Part shown: positions 1 to 6,654 of the stretch, piece by piece
Layout: the number at the start of each line of letters is the position of its first letter
Position numbering within the stretch: the stretch's first letter is position 1
Translations under genes and position numbers: made by a program
Notes under the pieces: generated by a model
Told to the model about the DNA's origin: nothing
Database searches by the model: none
Seen by the model: only the letters and a program-made list of their open reading frames with translations
Assembly (NCBI GenBank): GCA_003222455.1
Contig: QHWF01000461.1
Coordinates: 1-9,259 of the forward strand
Direction: 5' to 3'
Length of the DNA: 9,259 nt
Source of the DNA: Acidobacteriota bacterium
GTDB lineage: Bacteria > Acidobacteriota > Vicinamibacteria > Vicinamibacterales > CAVVIG01

Positions 1-47
1 GCTACTACAAACTACGAGCGTGGCTTCGTGGAGAGGATTCGTGTAGA

Positions 48-169
48 GCACGGCCTTCAGGCCGTGCCAGGTCCGCCTAAAGGCGCCTAAAGGCGGACAC
101 TACCGAAGACGTTCGCGCCAAGCCAGTCGAATCGAAATGTGGGTAGTGTCCGGCTTCAGCCGGACCTGG
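48..169. repeat. Intergenic inverted-repeat cluster (REP-like)
   Basis: Two nested palindromic structures lie here. A perfect 8-bp hairpin has arms 48-55 and 60-67 (GCACGGCC / GGCCGTGC) with loop TTCA. A second inverted repeat pairs CCAGGTCCG (67-75) with 161-169 and CGGACACTACC (94-104) with 142-152. Each half also contains its own small GTCC/GGAC hairpin. No coding potential is visible. The structure resembles repetitive extragenic palindromes; the family name and copy number in the genome cannot be read from this window. Confidence 0.6.
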
Positions 170-237
170 GCGCAAATGTAGAAACTTCAGCCGCGAGTTT
201 CGAGGTTCGCGAGATTTTCGACAGGCGCAGACTTGTA

Positions 238-297
238 GGGGCCGACCCGTGTGTCGGCCCCGCAGACACACGGATTCCCCGGGCTGACACACGGGTC
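238..297. repeat. Inverted repeat with two mutually exclusive hairpins
   Basis: GGGGCCGAC (238-246) pairs perfectly with GTCGGCCCC (253-261) around a 6-nt loop. GACCCGTGTGTC (244-255) also pairs perfectly with GACACACGGGTC (286-297). The two pairings share bases, so only one can form at a time. The element sits downstream of the TPR gene, which ends at 320 on the minus strand. It looks like an intergenic repeat rather than a gene; a role in transcription termination is possible but not shown. Confidence 0.5.
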
Positions 298-306
298 CGC
301 CTAGAC

Positions 307-326
307 GTCGTGATCACAATCACGAC
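307..326 (-). terminator. Hairpin overlapping the stop codon of the TPR gene
   Basis: GTCGTGA (307-313) and TCACGAC (320-326) form a perfect 7-bp stem with a 6-nt loop, and the TPR stop codon (320-322) lies in the stem. No T-tract follows on the minus strand, so this is not a classical intrinsic terminator. The position at the end of a three-gene minus-strand cluster still suggests 3'-end formation or mRNA protection. Confidence 0.35.
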
Positions 327-1960
327 TCGGGCCGGTCTCCGGGCGGATCGTCGCGGCGCCACGGCGTGCGGCACGGCCGGTGATGCAGGTATTGCGACAG
401 CGTCTCGGTCATCGGTGCCGCAAGCTCCGGCCGGCCCGCGCGGTCAGCCGCGGCCATCGCCTCACGCTGCCACGACGAAGCGTCGTCGTACTGACCGAGC
501 TCGGCGAACGTCATCGCCATCATCTCGGCAATCTGGTAGGTCCGTGGTTGTCCGGCGAGGAGGTGCTGCATCAGCGTCATCGCCGCGGCGCCATCGCGGA
601 CGCGGGCGTCGGGCGCAGCGGCGAGCAGTCGCACCAGCGCCGGAGCGAATCCGGCGTGATCCGGATACTGCTTCAGGCCATCGCGGAGTCGATCGCGAGC
701 CTCACCGTAGCGTCCGAGATCGACGAGCGCAAGGGCGTACCCGAAGGGAGCGTCCGCGAGCCGCGGATCGGCGCCAGCCGCCTGCTGGTAGTGGGGAAGC
801 GATGCTGCGGCGCGGCCACTCAGACGCAGGACGTCGGCGAGCCGCAGACGCGCCGCGACATAGGTGGGATCGTCGCGGACGGCGGCCGACAGGTGCTCGA
901 TGGCCTGCGCCGGCCGGCCGCTCGATCCATGGATGATCCCCAGGCTGTAGTGCGCTTTGGCGAAATGCGGCGAGAGGCGCAGGGCCGTTTCGAACTCGGC
1001 GGCCGCGGCCGGCTCGTCGCCGCCGAGGTACAACGCCGTGCCCAGCTTGTGGTGGAGCGACGGCTCGTTCGGCGCCAGTTCGATCCCCTTGCGAAACGAC
1101 GCCGCCGCTCGTGCCCATTCGTGATCGTCGAGCGCCTTCGCGCCTCGAACTTCGTACGCCACGGCGCTCTCGAGCAGGCTGTCGAGATCCCGCATCAGCG
1201 GATCGGGCGGCCGGATCTCGCCCGGGCCGCGCTGGCGCATGTGGAGTTCGGCTTTCTGTGTCTCGCCCAGCCCGCGGTACGCGAGGGCGAGCGGATAGTG
1301 GATCACGGCGGCCTGCGGATCGAGGGAGAGCGCCTGCTCCAGATGCCGGACCGCACGCGGGTACTCGGATTTCGCCAGGGCGGTGCGTCCGATGCCGACG
1401 AGCGCGGCAACGGATCGCGGCTGCTGCGACAAGGCATTCGAGAACAACGGTTCGGCCGCGCCGGGTTCACCGCGATCGAGGTACGCGTTACCCAGCCACA
1501 CGAGCGTACTCACATCGTCCGGCTGCAGTGCGCGCGCGCGCTCGAAGCTCGCGATCGATTTGGGACCTTCGCCGCGAATCTTGTACAGATGACCGAGATA
1601 GTATGGCCAGCGTGGCACATCCGGCGCGAGCGCCTGCGCGTTGAGCAAACACGCTTCGGCGGCATCGCGGTACTCGGCGGCCATCAGCAGCTTGCCCATC
1701 TCGCCGTAGGCGGTCGCGAGCTCCGGGACCGGTGTCGCCGGATCCTGCGTCTTTGCCGTGAGCGCCGCGTACTGCTCGCGCAGTTGACGCTGCACCGGCT
1801 GGCTGGCGTTCGCGAGAGTCGGAAGCGATATGGCGCGCAGCGCTCCACGATCGGGACGCTGCGGCGCTTTCGCGCGGCAGCCCGCCACGAACATCAGGAC
1901 CAGCGCGAACACTAGCAGGTCGCTGAAAAAGCGCCGACCTGAACTGAAAACTGAAAACAT
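320..1960 (-). CDS. TPR-repeat lipoprotein
   Basis: This 546-residue protein has an N-terminal hydrophobic segment (about residues 13-27) ending in a lipobox, FVAGC, with Cys28 as the predicted lipid-modified residue. Tandem tetratricopeptide repeats fill about residues 55-500. Typical TPR pieces are LGNAYLDRGEPGAAEPLF, LGTALYLGGDEPAAAAEF and LGIIHGSSGRPAQAIEHL. No catalytic domain is visible, so the likely role is an envelope-anchored protein-interaction scaffold. It lies downstream of the CRTAC1/UnbV lipoprotein gene on the same strand; TPR proteins often accompany that family in Acidobacteriota. The start is uncertain. The ATG at 1960 has no Shine-Dalgarno match upstream, and the first codons lie in one arm of a heptamer palindrome (1942-2016). 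Later in-frame starts would give too short a signal peptide. The extreme C-terminus is Arg/Pro-rich and probably disordered. The lipoprotein TPR call is firm; its function is unknown. Confidence 0.88.
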   Translation of the reverse strand: MFSVFSSGRRFFSDLLVFALVLMFVAGCRAKAPQRPDRGALRAISLPTLANASQPVQRQLREQYAALTAKTQDPATPVPELATAYGEMGKLLMAAEYRDAAEACLLNAQALAPDVPRWPYYLGHLYKIRGEGPKSIASFERARALQPDDVSTLVWLGNAYLDRGEPGAAEPLFSNALSQQPRSVAALVGIGRTALAKSEYPRAVRHLEQALSLDPQAAVIHYPLALAYRGLGETQKAELHMRQRGPGEIRPPDPLMRDLDSLLESAVAYEVRGAKALDDHEWARAAASFRKGIELAPNEPSLHHKLGTALYLGGDEPAAAAEFETALRLSPHFAKAHYSLGIIHGSSGRPAQAIEHLSAAVRDDPTYVAARLRLADVLRLSGRAAASLPHYQQAAGADPRLADAPFGYALALVDLGRYGEARDRLRDGLKQYPDHAGFAPALVRLLAAAPDARVRDGAAAMTLMQHLLAGQPRTYQIAEMMAMTFAELGQYDDASSWQREAMAAADRAGRPELAAPMTETLSQYLHHRPCRTPWRRDDPPGDRPES

Positions 1961-2016
1961 AAAAGTAAAAAGTCGAAATACAGCGCTAGTTTTGAGTTTT
2001 CAGTTTTAACTTTTCA
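1942..2016. repeat. Heptamer palindrome overlapping the TPR gene start
   Basis: The left arm (1942-1958) is two AACTGAA units plus AAC. The right side is four 7-nt units: GTTTTGA, GTTTTCA, GTTTTAA and CTTTTCA (1989-2016). Sixteen of 17 bases pair between 1942-1958 and 1989-2005. The start codon of the TPR gene (1958-1960) sits at the loop edge, so the left arm is translated as the first residues of the signal peptide. Confidence 0.75.
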
Positions 2017-2019
2017 CTT

Positions 2020-2043
2020 CAGGCTGCGTTTTTCAGCAGCCTG
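2020..2043. repeat. Perfect 8-bp hairpin
   Basis: CAGGCTGC (2020-2027) and GCAGCCTG (2036-2043) form a perfect stem around GTTTTTCA, followed by CTAG. On the plus strand the T-run lies in the loop, so this is not a normal intrinsic terminator. The GCAGCCTG..CTAG end resembles the arm ends of the larger element at 5079-5246, which suggests a shared repeat ancestry. Confidence 0.5.
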
Positions 2044-2053
2044 CTAGAGAGCT

Positions 2054-2112
2054 ACCACAGAGGACGCTGAGATGCACGTCCTCCGTGGTGCGATCCGTCT
2101 TCTTCGGACGGA
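2054..2112. terminator. Two tandem hairpins after the CRTAC1-type gene
   Basis: The first hairpin pairs 2054-2065 (ACCACAGAGGAC) with 2078-2089 (GTCCTCCGTGGT), 11 of 12 bases. The second pairs TCCGTC (2094-2099) with GACGGA (2107-2112) around a 7-nt loop. Together they follow the ancestral stop codon of the minus-strand lipoprotein gene at 2131 by about 20 nt. There is no T-tract, so termination is an inference from position and structure only. Confidence 0.35.
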
Positions 2113-2130
2113 CTCCCGGGGCGCACGCGA

Positions 2131-2217
2131 TCATTGCCCCGTGCCTTCCCGGATCATGGTGTATCGATCGATCGCGACGTCGTGCCACGTTTCCTCACGG
2201 CCGTCAGGCCACCGCAC
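2131..2217 (-). pseudogene. Out-of-frame remnant of the UnbV/ASPIC domain C-terminus
   Basis: Just past the point where the upstream gene loses similarity, a different minus-strand frame encodes VRWPDGREETWHDVAID and then RYTMIREGTGQ before a TGA at 2131-2133. The (V/R)RWPDG motif is the hallmark near the end of UnbV/ASPIC (PF07593) domains, and the rest fits the usual end of these proteins. It is 28 codons plus stop with no start of its own. It is best read as the true C-terminus of the gene at 2204-3889, separated by a frame-shifting deletion of roughly 18-20 codons that removed the usual DPR..FGLG stretch. An assembly error is the alternative. Confidence 0.75.
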
Positions 2218-3889
2218 TTGCCGAGGCGTAGCTCCCATCGGATCTCGCGCGGCGCCAGATGGGTGGCCCATCCGCCCGGACCACCGCGACGCGCGCACCG
2301 AGCATGTCCCTCGGTATCCGGGCGCCGACGAGACGCAGACCGATCCAGTGCCGCTGCTGGCCGACGTCGTTGATCAGGAGCCGCAGCGGCCCACTCGCAT
2401 TGCCGACGACCACGTCGATGTCGCCGTCGTTGTCGACGTCTCCGAATGCCGCACCGCGGCTGACTTCCCCGATCTGGAACGGAGCGCCCGCCCGGCTGGT
2501 GATGTCTTCGAACGATCCGGCAGCAGTATTGCGGAACAACTGTTTGTGCTGCTGCAGCGCAAACGTTTCGTGCCGGGCGACCGCCTCGACGTTCTGCGTC
2601 ACCGCGCCGTTCACCGTCAGCACGTCGAGCCAGCCATCGTTGTCGGCGTCGAGCCAGGCCGCGCCGAAACCCGTGAACGGGAGCGTCGGCTGCCGAAGAC
2701 CCACACGGGCGCTCTGCTCGTCGAACTCGCCCGTGCCGTCGTTCACGTACACGTCGACGCCCTGGCCCGTGAGCTCGGTGACGATCAGGTCCTCGTCGCC
2801 GTCGTTGTCGAAGTCGCCGGCATCGACACCCATGCTCGACTTCGCTTCACCCTGACCACCGAGCGCGGCTCCCGCCAGCAGCGCCGTGTTCTTGAACGTC
2901 CCGTCGCGCTGGTTGATCCACAGCTGGTTCGGCTGTCCATCGTTGGCGACGTAGATGTCGATCCAGCCATCGCCGTTGAAGTCGGCGGTCGCGACGCCAA
3001 GTGCCGGCCCGAACTCGGTGGCCAGTCCCGCCGCCGCGGTCGCGTCCGTGAACGTCCCATCGCGATTGTTGCGATAGAGCCGGCTCGGCTCCGGCGTGTA
3101 CACGTGCGGAGGACAGTAGTCGGGTCCGCCGGCCAGACCGAAGCAGCGGATGTTGCCTTCGAGGCGGTAATTCAGATAGTGGCCGACGAACAGATCGAGC
3201 CATCCGTCGCGATCGTAGTCGACGAACGCCGCCGACACGCTCCATCCGCGGCTTTCCGTGTGGCTCGCGCGCGTGACGTCGGTGAACGTGCCATTGCAGT
3301 TGTTGTGGAACAACTGATTCGATCCGAGCGCGGTCACGTAGAGATCGACACAGCCGTCGTTGTCGTAATCGCCCGTGGCCGCGCCCATACCGTAGCCGTG
3401 CGCGTCGATCCCGCTGCTGTCGGTCACGTCGGTGAACCGCAGCGTCCGGCCGCCGCGCCCGTCGACGACGAGATCGTTGCGGAACAGGCGGGCGCGGAGC
3501 GACGCCGGATCGCGGGGCGGGAACGTCGCCTCGCGAATCGGTCTGCTGCCCAGCATCCGTCCCTGCACGACGAACACATCGAGATCGCCGTCGTTGTCGT
3601 AATCGAGGAGCGCGACGCCGGGTGGCATGATCTCCGGGTAGTAGAACGCTCCGGACATGCCGTTGAAATGCGTGAAGGTAAGTCCGGACTGCGGCGCGGC
3701 GTCAGCGAACCACGCGTTGTCGTTACTCGTTGGCCGCGGATCGCTGGTCGTTCGCTGATCGTTGGTCGTGGCTCGCTCGCGGCAGCCGCCGAAGAGTGCG
3801 GCGAGCGTGAGCGCGAAGCAAACGAGCGAAGTGTGAAGTCTGAAGCCTGAAGACGGGATCAGCACTTCAGACTTCACGTCAGACTTCAC
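2204..3889 (-). CDS. CRTAC1-family FG-GAP/UnbV lipoprotein, C-terminus frameshifted
   Basis: This 561-residue secreted lipoprotein has a signal segment ending in a lipobox, LFGGC (Cys36). Next comes a repetitive polar linker (about 40-58), then seven FG-GAP/VCBS-type calcium-binding loops of the DxDxDGxxD type at about residues 96, 174, 224, 303, 359, 414 and 484. These loops predict a seven-bladed beta-propeller. Cys250 and Cys259 could form a disulfide. An UnbV/ASPIC (PF07593) domain starts near residue 507 but is cut short: after GSYASAS the frame ends at 2204, while the expected RWPDG tail continues in another frame to 2131. The start is a GTG inside a heptamer palindrome (3828-3896); GTG codons 5 and 9 are alternatives. 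It begins 14 nt after the stop of the upstream cytochrome gene and so is probably co-transcribed with it. Family function is extracellular binding or adhesion; no enzymatic role is established. Confidence 0.88.
   Translation of the reverse strand: MKSDVKSEVLIPSSGFRLHTSLVCFALTLAALFGGCRERATTNDQRTTSDPRPTSNDNAWFADAAPQSGLTFTHFNGMSGAFYYPEIMPPGVALLDYDNDGDLDVFVVQGRMLGSRPIREATFPPRDPASLRARLFRNDLVVDGRGGRTLRFTDVTDSSGIDAHGYGMGAATGDYDNDGCVDLYVTALGSNQLFHNNCNGTFTDVTRASHTESRGWSVSAAFVDYDRDGWLDLFVGHYLNYRLEGNIRCFGLAGGPDYCPPHVYTPEPSRLYRNNRDGTFTDATAAAGLATEFGPALGVATADFNGDGWIDIYVANDGQPNQLWINQRDGTFKNTALLAGAALGGQGEAKSSMGVDAGDFDNDGDEDLIVTELTGQGVDVYVNDGTGEFDEQSARVGLRQPTLPFTGFGAAWLDADNDGWLDVLTVNGAVTQNVEAVARHETFALQQHKQLFRNTAAGSFEDITSRAGAPFQIGEVSRGAAFGDVDNDGDIDVVVGNASGPLRLLINDVGQQRHWIGLRLVGARIPRDMLGARVAVVRADGPPIWRRARSDGSYASASAVA
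3717..3780 (-). repeat. Heptamer-periodic tract encoding the lipoprotein linker
   Basis: On the plus strand the tract reads as 7-nt units: CGTTACT, CGTTGGC, CGCGGAT, CGCTGGT, then, after a phase slip, CGTTGGT and CGTGGCT. On the minus strand it encodes the polar linker ATTNDQRTTSDPRPTSNDN between the lipobox and the propeller. Unlike the intergenic heptamer tracts it has no obvious opposite arm nearby. Confidence 0.5.
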
Positions 3890-3896
3890 ACTTCAG
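3828..3896. repeat. Heptamer palindrome overlapping the CRTAC1-type gene start
   Basis: The left arm has the units GAAGTGT, GAAGTCT and GAAGCCT (3828-3848). The right side has ACTTCAG, ACTTCAC, a shortened unit, ACTTCAC and ACTTCAG (3864-3896). The first 14 bases of the left arm pair with 3881-3894, and its centre pairs with 3865-3877. The whole structure covers the GTG start (3889) and about the first 20 codons of the lipoprotein. It may sequester the ribosome binding region in the mRNA. Confidence 0.75.
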
Positions 3897-3903
3897 ACAT
3901 TGG

Positions 3904-5061
3904 TTACTTCGCCGACGGCTTGCCGAACTTCGCCGCATCGACCGCGACATTCGCCTTGACCTCGTTTACCTTCGCCGTGTACCGCCCGTCCAGCCACGTG
4001 AACTTGTATTCGAATGGAAATTTGATGCCGCCGACATCGCGGTAGTCGCCGTAATCGATCTGTGTGGGCATGCGGCCGATCGGCGAAGGGCCATAGCGGA
4101 CCATGCGCGAGAGCAGGCCGGTCGCGGGATCGAAGTACAGCGTGGCGAGGAACCCTCGGGGACCGCTTCCCTGGACGGCGTGGAAATCGCGATCGCCGAT
4201 GCTTCGTATGGCGGCGCCGCGCCAGTTGTCGAGGACCTGCTTGATCTGCCCTGGGAACGCCAGCTGCGCCTCGAGCCTGATCCCGTCCAGCTCGCTTCCA
4301 ATCAGCTCGTACTCGCCGAGCAGCCCCCGCGGTGTCTTGATCCAACCGGTCCGGCCATCGAACGACCAGCTGCTGGTGCCGCGCTCGGGATGATCCTTGT
4401 AGGTGATGAGCGCGGTCCGCTGATTCGGAGTTTTGGCGAAAATGATGAATTCGGCCGTACCGCCCAAATCGCCGTACGCGACAGCCGTCCCCGTCGCGAC
4501 GAAGCTGGTGAGACCGGCGAGACGTTGCGCACCGCCTGCCGCCTGGATGTACTTGTCGAGCACCTGGTCGGCGGACGGCGCGCCCGTGTCCTGCCGAACG
4601 AGGTCGTCGAGCTCCGGGTTCGGCGCGTCGTACCAGGCATCCAACGCGAGCGTGGTCGCGGGAGTGATGCGGCCGTGATGGCACGTCCAGCAGGTCACGC
4701 GCTGCACCCCCCCGAAGTTGGTCCGGTTGATCGCCGTCACCATGTCCACCATCCGCCGCGTGGTCCTCTTCCGCGGCGTGTCGGTGACGAAATCGGCCTG
4801 GTCGGTGCCCGCGCCCGGATGACAGTCGGCGCAGTCAAGTCCCAGGTTGGCAGAAATGAGCCCCATGCTCGCGACGAAATCGTCGACGCTCAGCTCTTTG
4901 AGCGTGCTCGTCGTGACGTTCTTGAACGCCTCGCCCGCCTTCTTGCCGGTGGCCGTCACGGTCTGGGCCGGCGCGACGGCCCGCTCGGCGCGCGCCAGGC
5001 CACTCAGCCACACGATCGACAATCCCGCGATCGCCAGGTACGGCCGCCACCATCGATTCAT
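3904..5061 (-). CDS. Diheme c-type cytochrome (reaction-centre cytochrome family) fused to a beta-rich domain
   Basis: This 385-residue protein has a Sec signal (hydrophobic about 8-22, likely cleavage after ARA near residue 25). Two heme-binding motifs follow, CADCH (77-81) and CWTCH (124-128). Met66 and Met104/Met107 lie in helices ahead of each motif, as axial Met ligands do in the photosynthetic reaction centre cytochrome family (PF02276). No photosynthesis gene is present, so the likely role is periplasmic electron transfer. Residues about 160-385 form a beta-rich domain starting near ADQVLDKYIQAAGG, with repeated aromatic strand patterns reminiscent of LolA/LolB-type outer-membrane sorting proteins; that resemblance is by pattern only. 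The ATG has a GAGAGGG ribosome site seven bases upstream. It is first in a minus-strand cluster with the CRTAC1 and TPR lipoprotein genes. Confidence 0.88.
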   Translation of the reverse strand: MNRWWRPYLAIAGLSIVWLSGLARAERAVAPAQTVTATGKKAGEAFKNVTTSTLKELSVDDFVASMGLISANLGLDCADCHPGAGTDQADFVTDTPRKRTTRRMVDMVTAINRTNFGGVQRVTCWTCHHGRITPATTLALDAWYDAPNPELDDLVRQDTGAPSADQVLDKYIQAAGGAQRLAGLTSFVATGTAVAYGDLGGTAEFIIFAKTPNQRTALITYKDHPERGTSSWSFDGRTGWIKTPRGLLGEYELIGSELDGIRLEAQLAFPGQIKQVLDNWRGAAIRSIGDRDFHAVQGSGPRGFLATLYFDPATGLLSRMVRYGPSPIGRMPTQIDYGDYRDVGGIKFPFEYKFTWLDGRYTAKVNEVKANVAVDAAKFGKPSAK

Positions 5062-5078
5062 GTCTGTCCCTCTCTCGG

Positions 5079-5246
5079 CTAAGCAGCCCGTGGTGAAACT
5101 CCAGCTGCATTCGGCCGGCGCTGCATCCCGCCTGGCTGCGTTGCTCCTCGTTCAAATACTCCCGGTATTCTCGCTCGTCGCGCCTTGCCAGCCGGGCGCA
5201 TCGCCGCCCTCGGTGCGACGCTGGACTTTCACCACGGGCTGCTAAG
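5079..5246. mobile_element. 168-nt MITE/REPIN-like element with 27-nt terminal inverted repeats
   Basis: The ends 5079-5105 and 5220-5246 are inverted repeats matching at 25 of 27 bases (core AGCAGCCCGTGGTGAAA). The interior is also partly self-complementary around a centre at AATACTCCCGGTATT, so the whole unit could fold into one long imperfect hairpin. There is no coding sequence and no clear target-site duplication. It lies 17 nt upstream of the diheme cytochrome start, so the element or sequence beyond it must hold that gene's promoter. A non-autonomous mobile element or REPIN is the best reading, inferred from structure alone. Confidence 0.55.
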
Positions 5247-5318
5247 CCACCTCACCGCACGCGTGACGAAGCGTCAAACGGGAAATGCGGCAGGATGGGA
5301 GCGCGATCCTAACTTGAT

Positions 5319-5591
5319 ATGGCAGATCATTTCCAGCCGGTATACAGTAACGAAGCTTCGCCTCAAACCGCCGAGTGCAGGGGTTTGAGGGGACCTTCGT
5401 TAAAAGATCCGCGGCTCGATCCGTCGAACTGGGCCGTGCATCTGGAGGGCGAAGGCAAGGACGCCGCGGGCAAGCCGATCCGCTACGTGGTGGATGGAAA
5501 GCTCGAGAACATCGGCGCGTACCAGCGCGTGATCACAGGCACGTGGACGGAGGGCACGAAAAAAGGCGACTTCAAAGTCGTGAGGAATTGA
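5319..5591 (+). pseudogene. 5'-truncated gene fragment
   Basis: The open frame runs from an ATG at 5319, but only the part from about 5400 looks like real protein: DPRLDPSNWAVHLEGEG, then GKPIRYVVDGKLENIGAY and a closing GTWTEGTKKGDFKVVRN. The alternating polar and hydrophobic pattern suggests the C-terminal beta-strands of a small secreted protein. Upstream codons are encoded by the hairpin at 5350-5400 and give an unlikely Cys/Arg-rich stretch with no signal peptide. No ribosome site precedes the ATG. I do not recognise the family. It is most likely the 3' remnant of a gene broken where the hairpin element now lies; a short real gene of about 90 residues is the alternative. Confidence 0.5.
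5350..5400. repeat. Hairpin at the breakpoint of the truncated gene
   Basis: ACGAAG (5350-5355) pairs with CTTCGT (5395-5400), and CCTCAAACC (5361-5369) pairs perfectly with GGTTTGAGG (5382-5390) around a 12-nt loop. The outer arm ends exactly where plausible protein sequence of the fragment begins, which suggests a rearrangement junction. Confidence 0.55.
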
Positions 5592-5592
5592 A

Positions 5593-5677
<85 letters not shown>

Positions 5678-5679
5678 CG

Positions 5680-6642
5680 TTACTGCTTCTTGAAGATCGG
5701 CTGGCCGAAATCGTCAGTCAGCGACTGAAGATACTTGTTGTTCTCCTGGCAGATGTACTCGGTCAGCTCGCCGTTCGGATTCCACGGGATGTTCCAGCGC
5801 ACGGTAAACGGCTTGGTGTAGGCGCCGGGATCGTCGAACGTCGCTTCGTAGCGCAACTGATTCTTGTTCGGTCGCGAGAACTTCTCCACCACGTGGAGCA
5901 TGTCCGTGTGGGGATGGCCGAAGTAGTCGATCCACGTCTGCTCATTGAAGCCGACGATGTCGACGACGAGCGTGTCGCCGTCCCAGTGGCCGACGGAGTG
6001 ACCGAGATACGTCGGATTCAGCGCGTCGCCGTCGGGATGCGCCCGTCCATCCATGTGGATCTCACGCCAGATATGGGTGGCTCCCTCGAACATCATGACG
6101 ATGCGCTTCTGTTCGGGGATCTGGACGATTTCCATCGGGTACGGAGTGGCCATCAGGCGTGGGCCGCCGGGCGGCAGGCAGTACCCTTCCGGATCGTATT
6201 TCGACTGGTTCTTCGAGTGGTAGTCGTAGATGGCCGCGGCCCACGGTTGGAACGGCACCTGCGGCTCACTCTTCGAGCCCCCCCTCGCGCCGCCGCCCGT
6301 GCCTTCTCCGCCTCCGAGTGGAGCATCAGCGCGTCCGCCGCCGCGCCCGCCACGGCCTTGGGCAATGCGGCGTTCCATGGCCGTCGTGCCGTCCGCTTCG
6401 ACGACCCGCTCGCCCATGTTGGTGATGTACGGAACGCTCCACACGCCTTTCTCGCCCGGGACGCGTCCGAGGTTCGGCGTGCCGTCGGCCAGCCGGGGCG
6501 TTGGCTCCGGAGGTCCGGACGGCCCGCGTCCTCCACCACGCCCGCCGGGGGCTGGCGCCTGCTGCGCGCCGACGCCCCAGAACGCCGTCAACAACACGGC
6601 GACCATCGCGCCGAGGATCATGTTCCGATGATGGTTTCGCAC
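5680..6642 (-). CDS. Secreted protein of unknown function with a PEGYCLPPGG motif
   Basis: This 320-residue protein has a signal peptide (hydrophobic about 8-25, likely cleavage after GVGA). Two Gly/Arg-rich low-complexity stretches follow (about 31-42 and 96-123). The conserved-looking body begins near residue 128: VPFQPWAAAIYDY, YDPEGYCLPPGG (149-160), MFEGATHIWREIHMDGR (184-200), GHSVGHWDGDTLVVD (214-228) and YFGHPHTDMLH (240-250). Near the end is ELTEYICQENN. Cys155 and Cys298 could form a disulfide, and the many His residues could bind metal. I recognise the pattern as an unnamed family abundant in Acidobacteriota, often beside DUF6152 genes as here; no reaction is known to me. The start is a GTG with AGGAGGG five bases upstream; the in-frame ATG at 6621 would lose the basic N-region. 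The upstream same-strand gene ends 194 nt away. Confidence 0.82.
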   Translation of the reverse strand: MRNHHRNMILGAMVAVLLTAFWGVGAQQAPAPGGRGGGRGPSGPPEPTPRLADGTPNLGRVPGEKGVWSVPYITNMGERVVEADGTTAMERRIAQGRGGRGGGRADAPLGGGEGTGGGARGGSKSEPQVPFQPWAAAIYDYHSKNQSKYDPEGYCLPPGGPRLMATPYPMEIVQIPEQKRIVMMFEGATHIWREIHMDGRAHPDGDALNPTYLGHSVGHWDGDTLVVDIVGFNEQTWIDYFGHPHTDMLHVVEKFSRPNKNQLRYEATFDDPGAYTKPFTVRWNIPWNPNGELTEYICQENNKYLQSLTDDFGQPIFKKQ

Positions 6643-6647
6643 GTCGA

Positions 6648-6654
6648 CCCTCCT
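6648..6654 (-). promoter_or_regulatory. Shine-Dalgarno site that sets the GTG start of the PEGYCLPPGG protein
   Basis: On the minus strand AGGAGGG is followed by a 5-nt spacer and GTG at 6642-6640. It is the best ribosome site in the area, and it favours the GTG over the ATG at 6621 and over any longer read-through frame. Confidence 0.7.

Noticed and set aside
139..936. A 265-codon plus-strand open frame overlapping the 5' repeat region
   Set aside because: The translation is Arg/Pro/Ala low complexity and spans intergenic palindromes and antisense of the TPR gene.
380..1915. A 511-codon plus-strand open frame opposite the TPR gene
   Set aside because: It is Arg-rich with no domain, as expected for antisense of GC-rich coding DNA; the minus strand shows clear TPR repeats.
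2072..3850. A 592-codon plus-strand open frame opposite the CRTAC1-type gene
   Set aside because: The minus strand encodes seven regularly spaced DxDxDGxxD loops and a lipobox; the plus-strand frame is their antisense image and has no recognisable domain, signal or ribosome site.
3904..5061. Evidence of a photosynthetic gene cluster from the reaction-centre-type cytochromes
   Set aside because: No reaction centre, chlorophyll synthesis or antenna gene is present, and this heme domain is common in non-phototrophic Acidobacteriota.
4180..5082. A 300-codon plus-strand open frame opposite the diheme cytochrome gene
   Set aside because: No signal, domain or ribosome site; the minus strand has two CxxCH motifs and a signal peptide.
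5247..5349. A sigma-70 promoter for the diheme cytochrome gene around TTGACG at 5272-5277 on the minus strand
   Set aside because: No acceptable -10 hexamer lies at 16-19 nt spacing.
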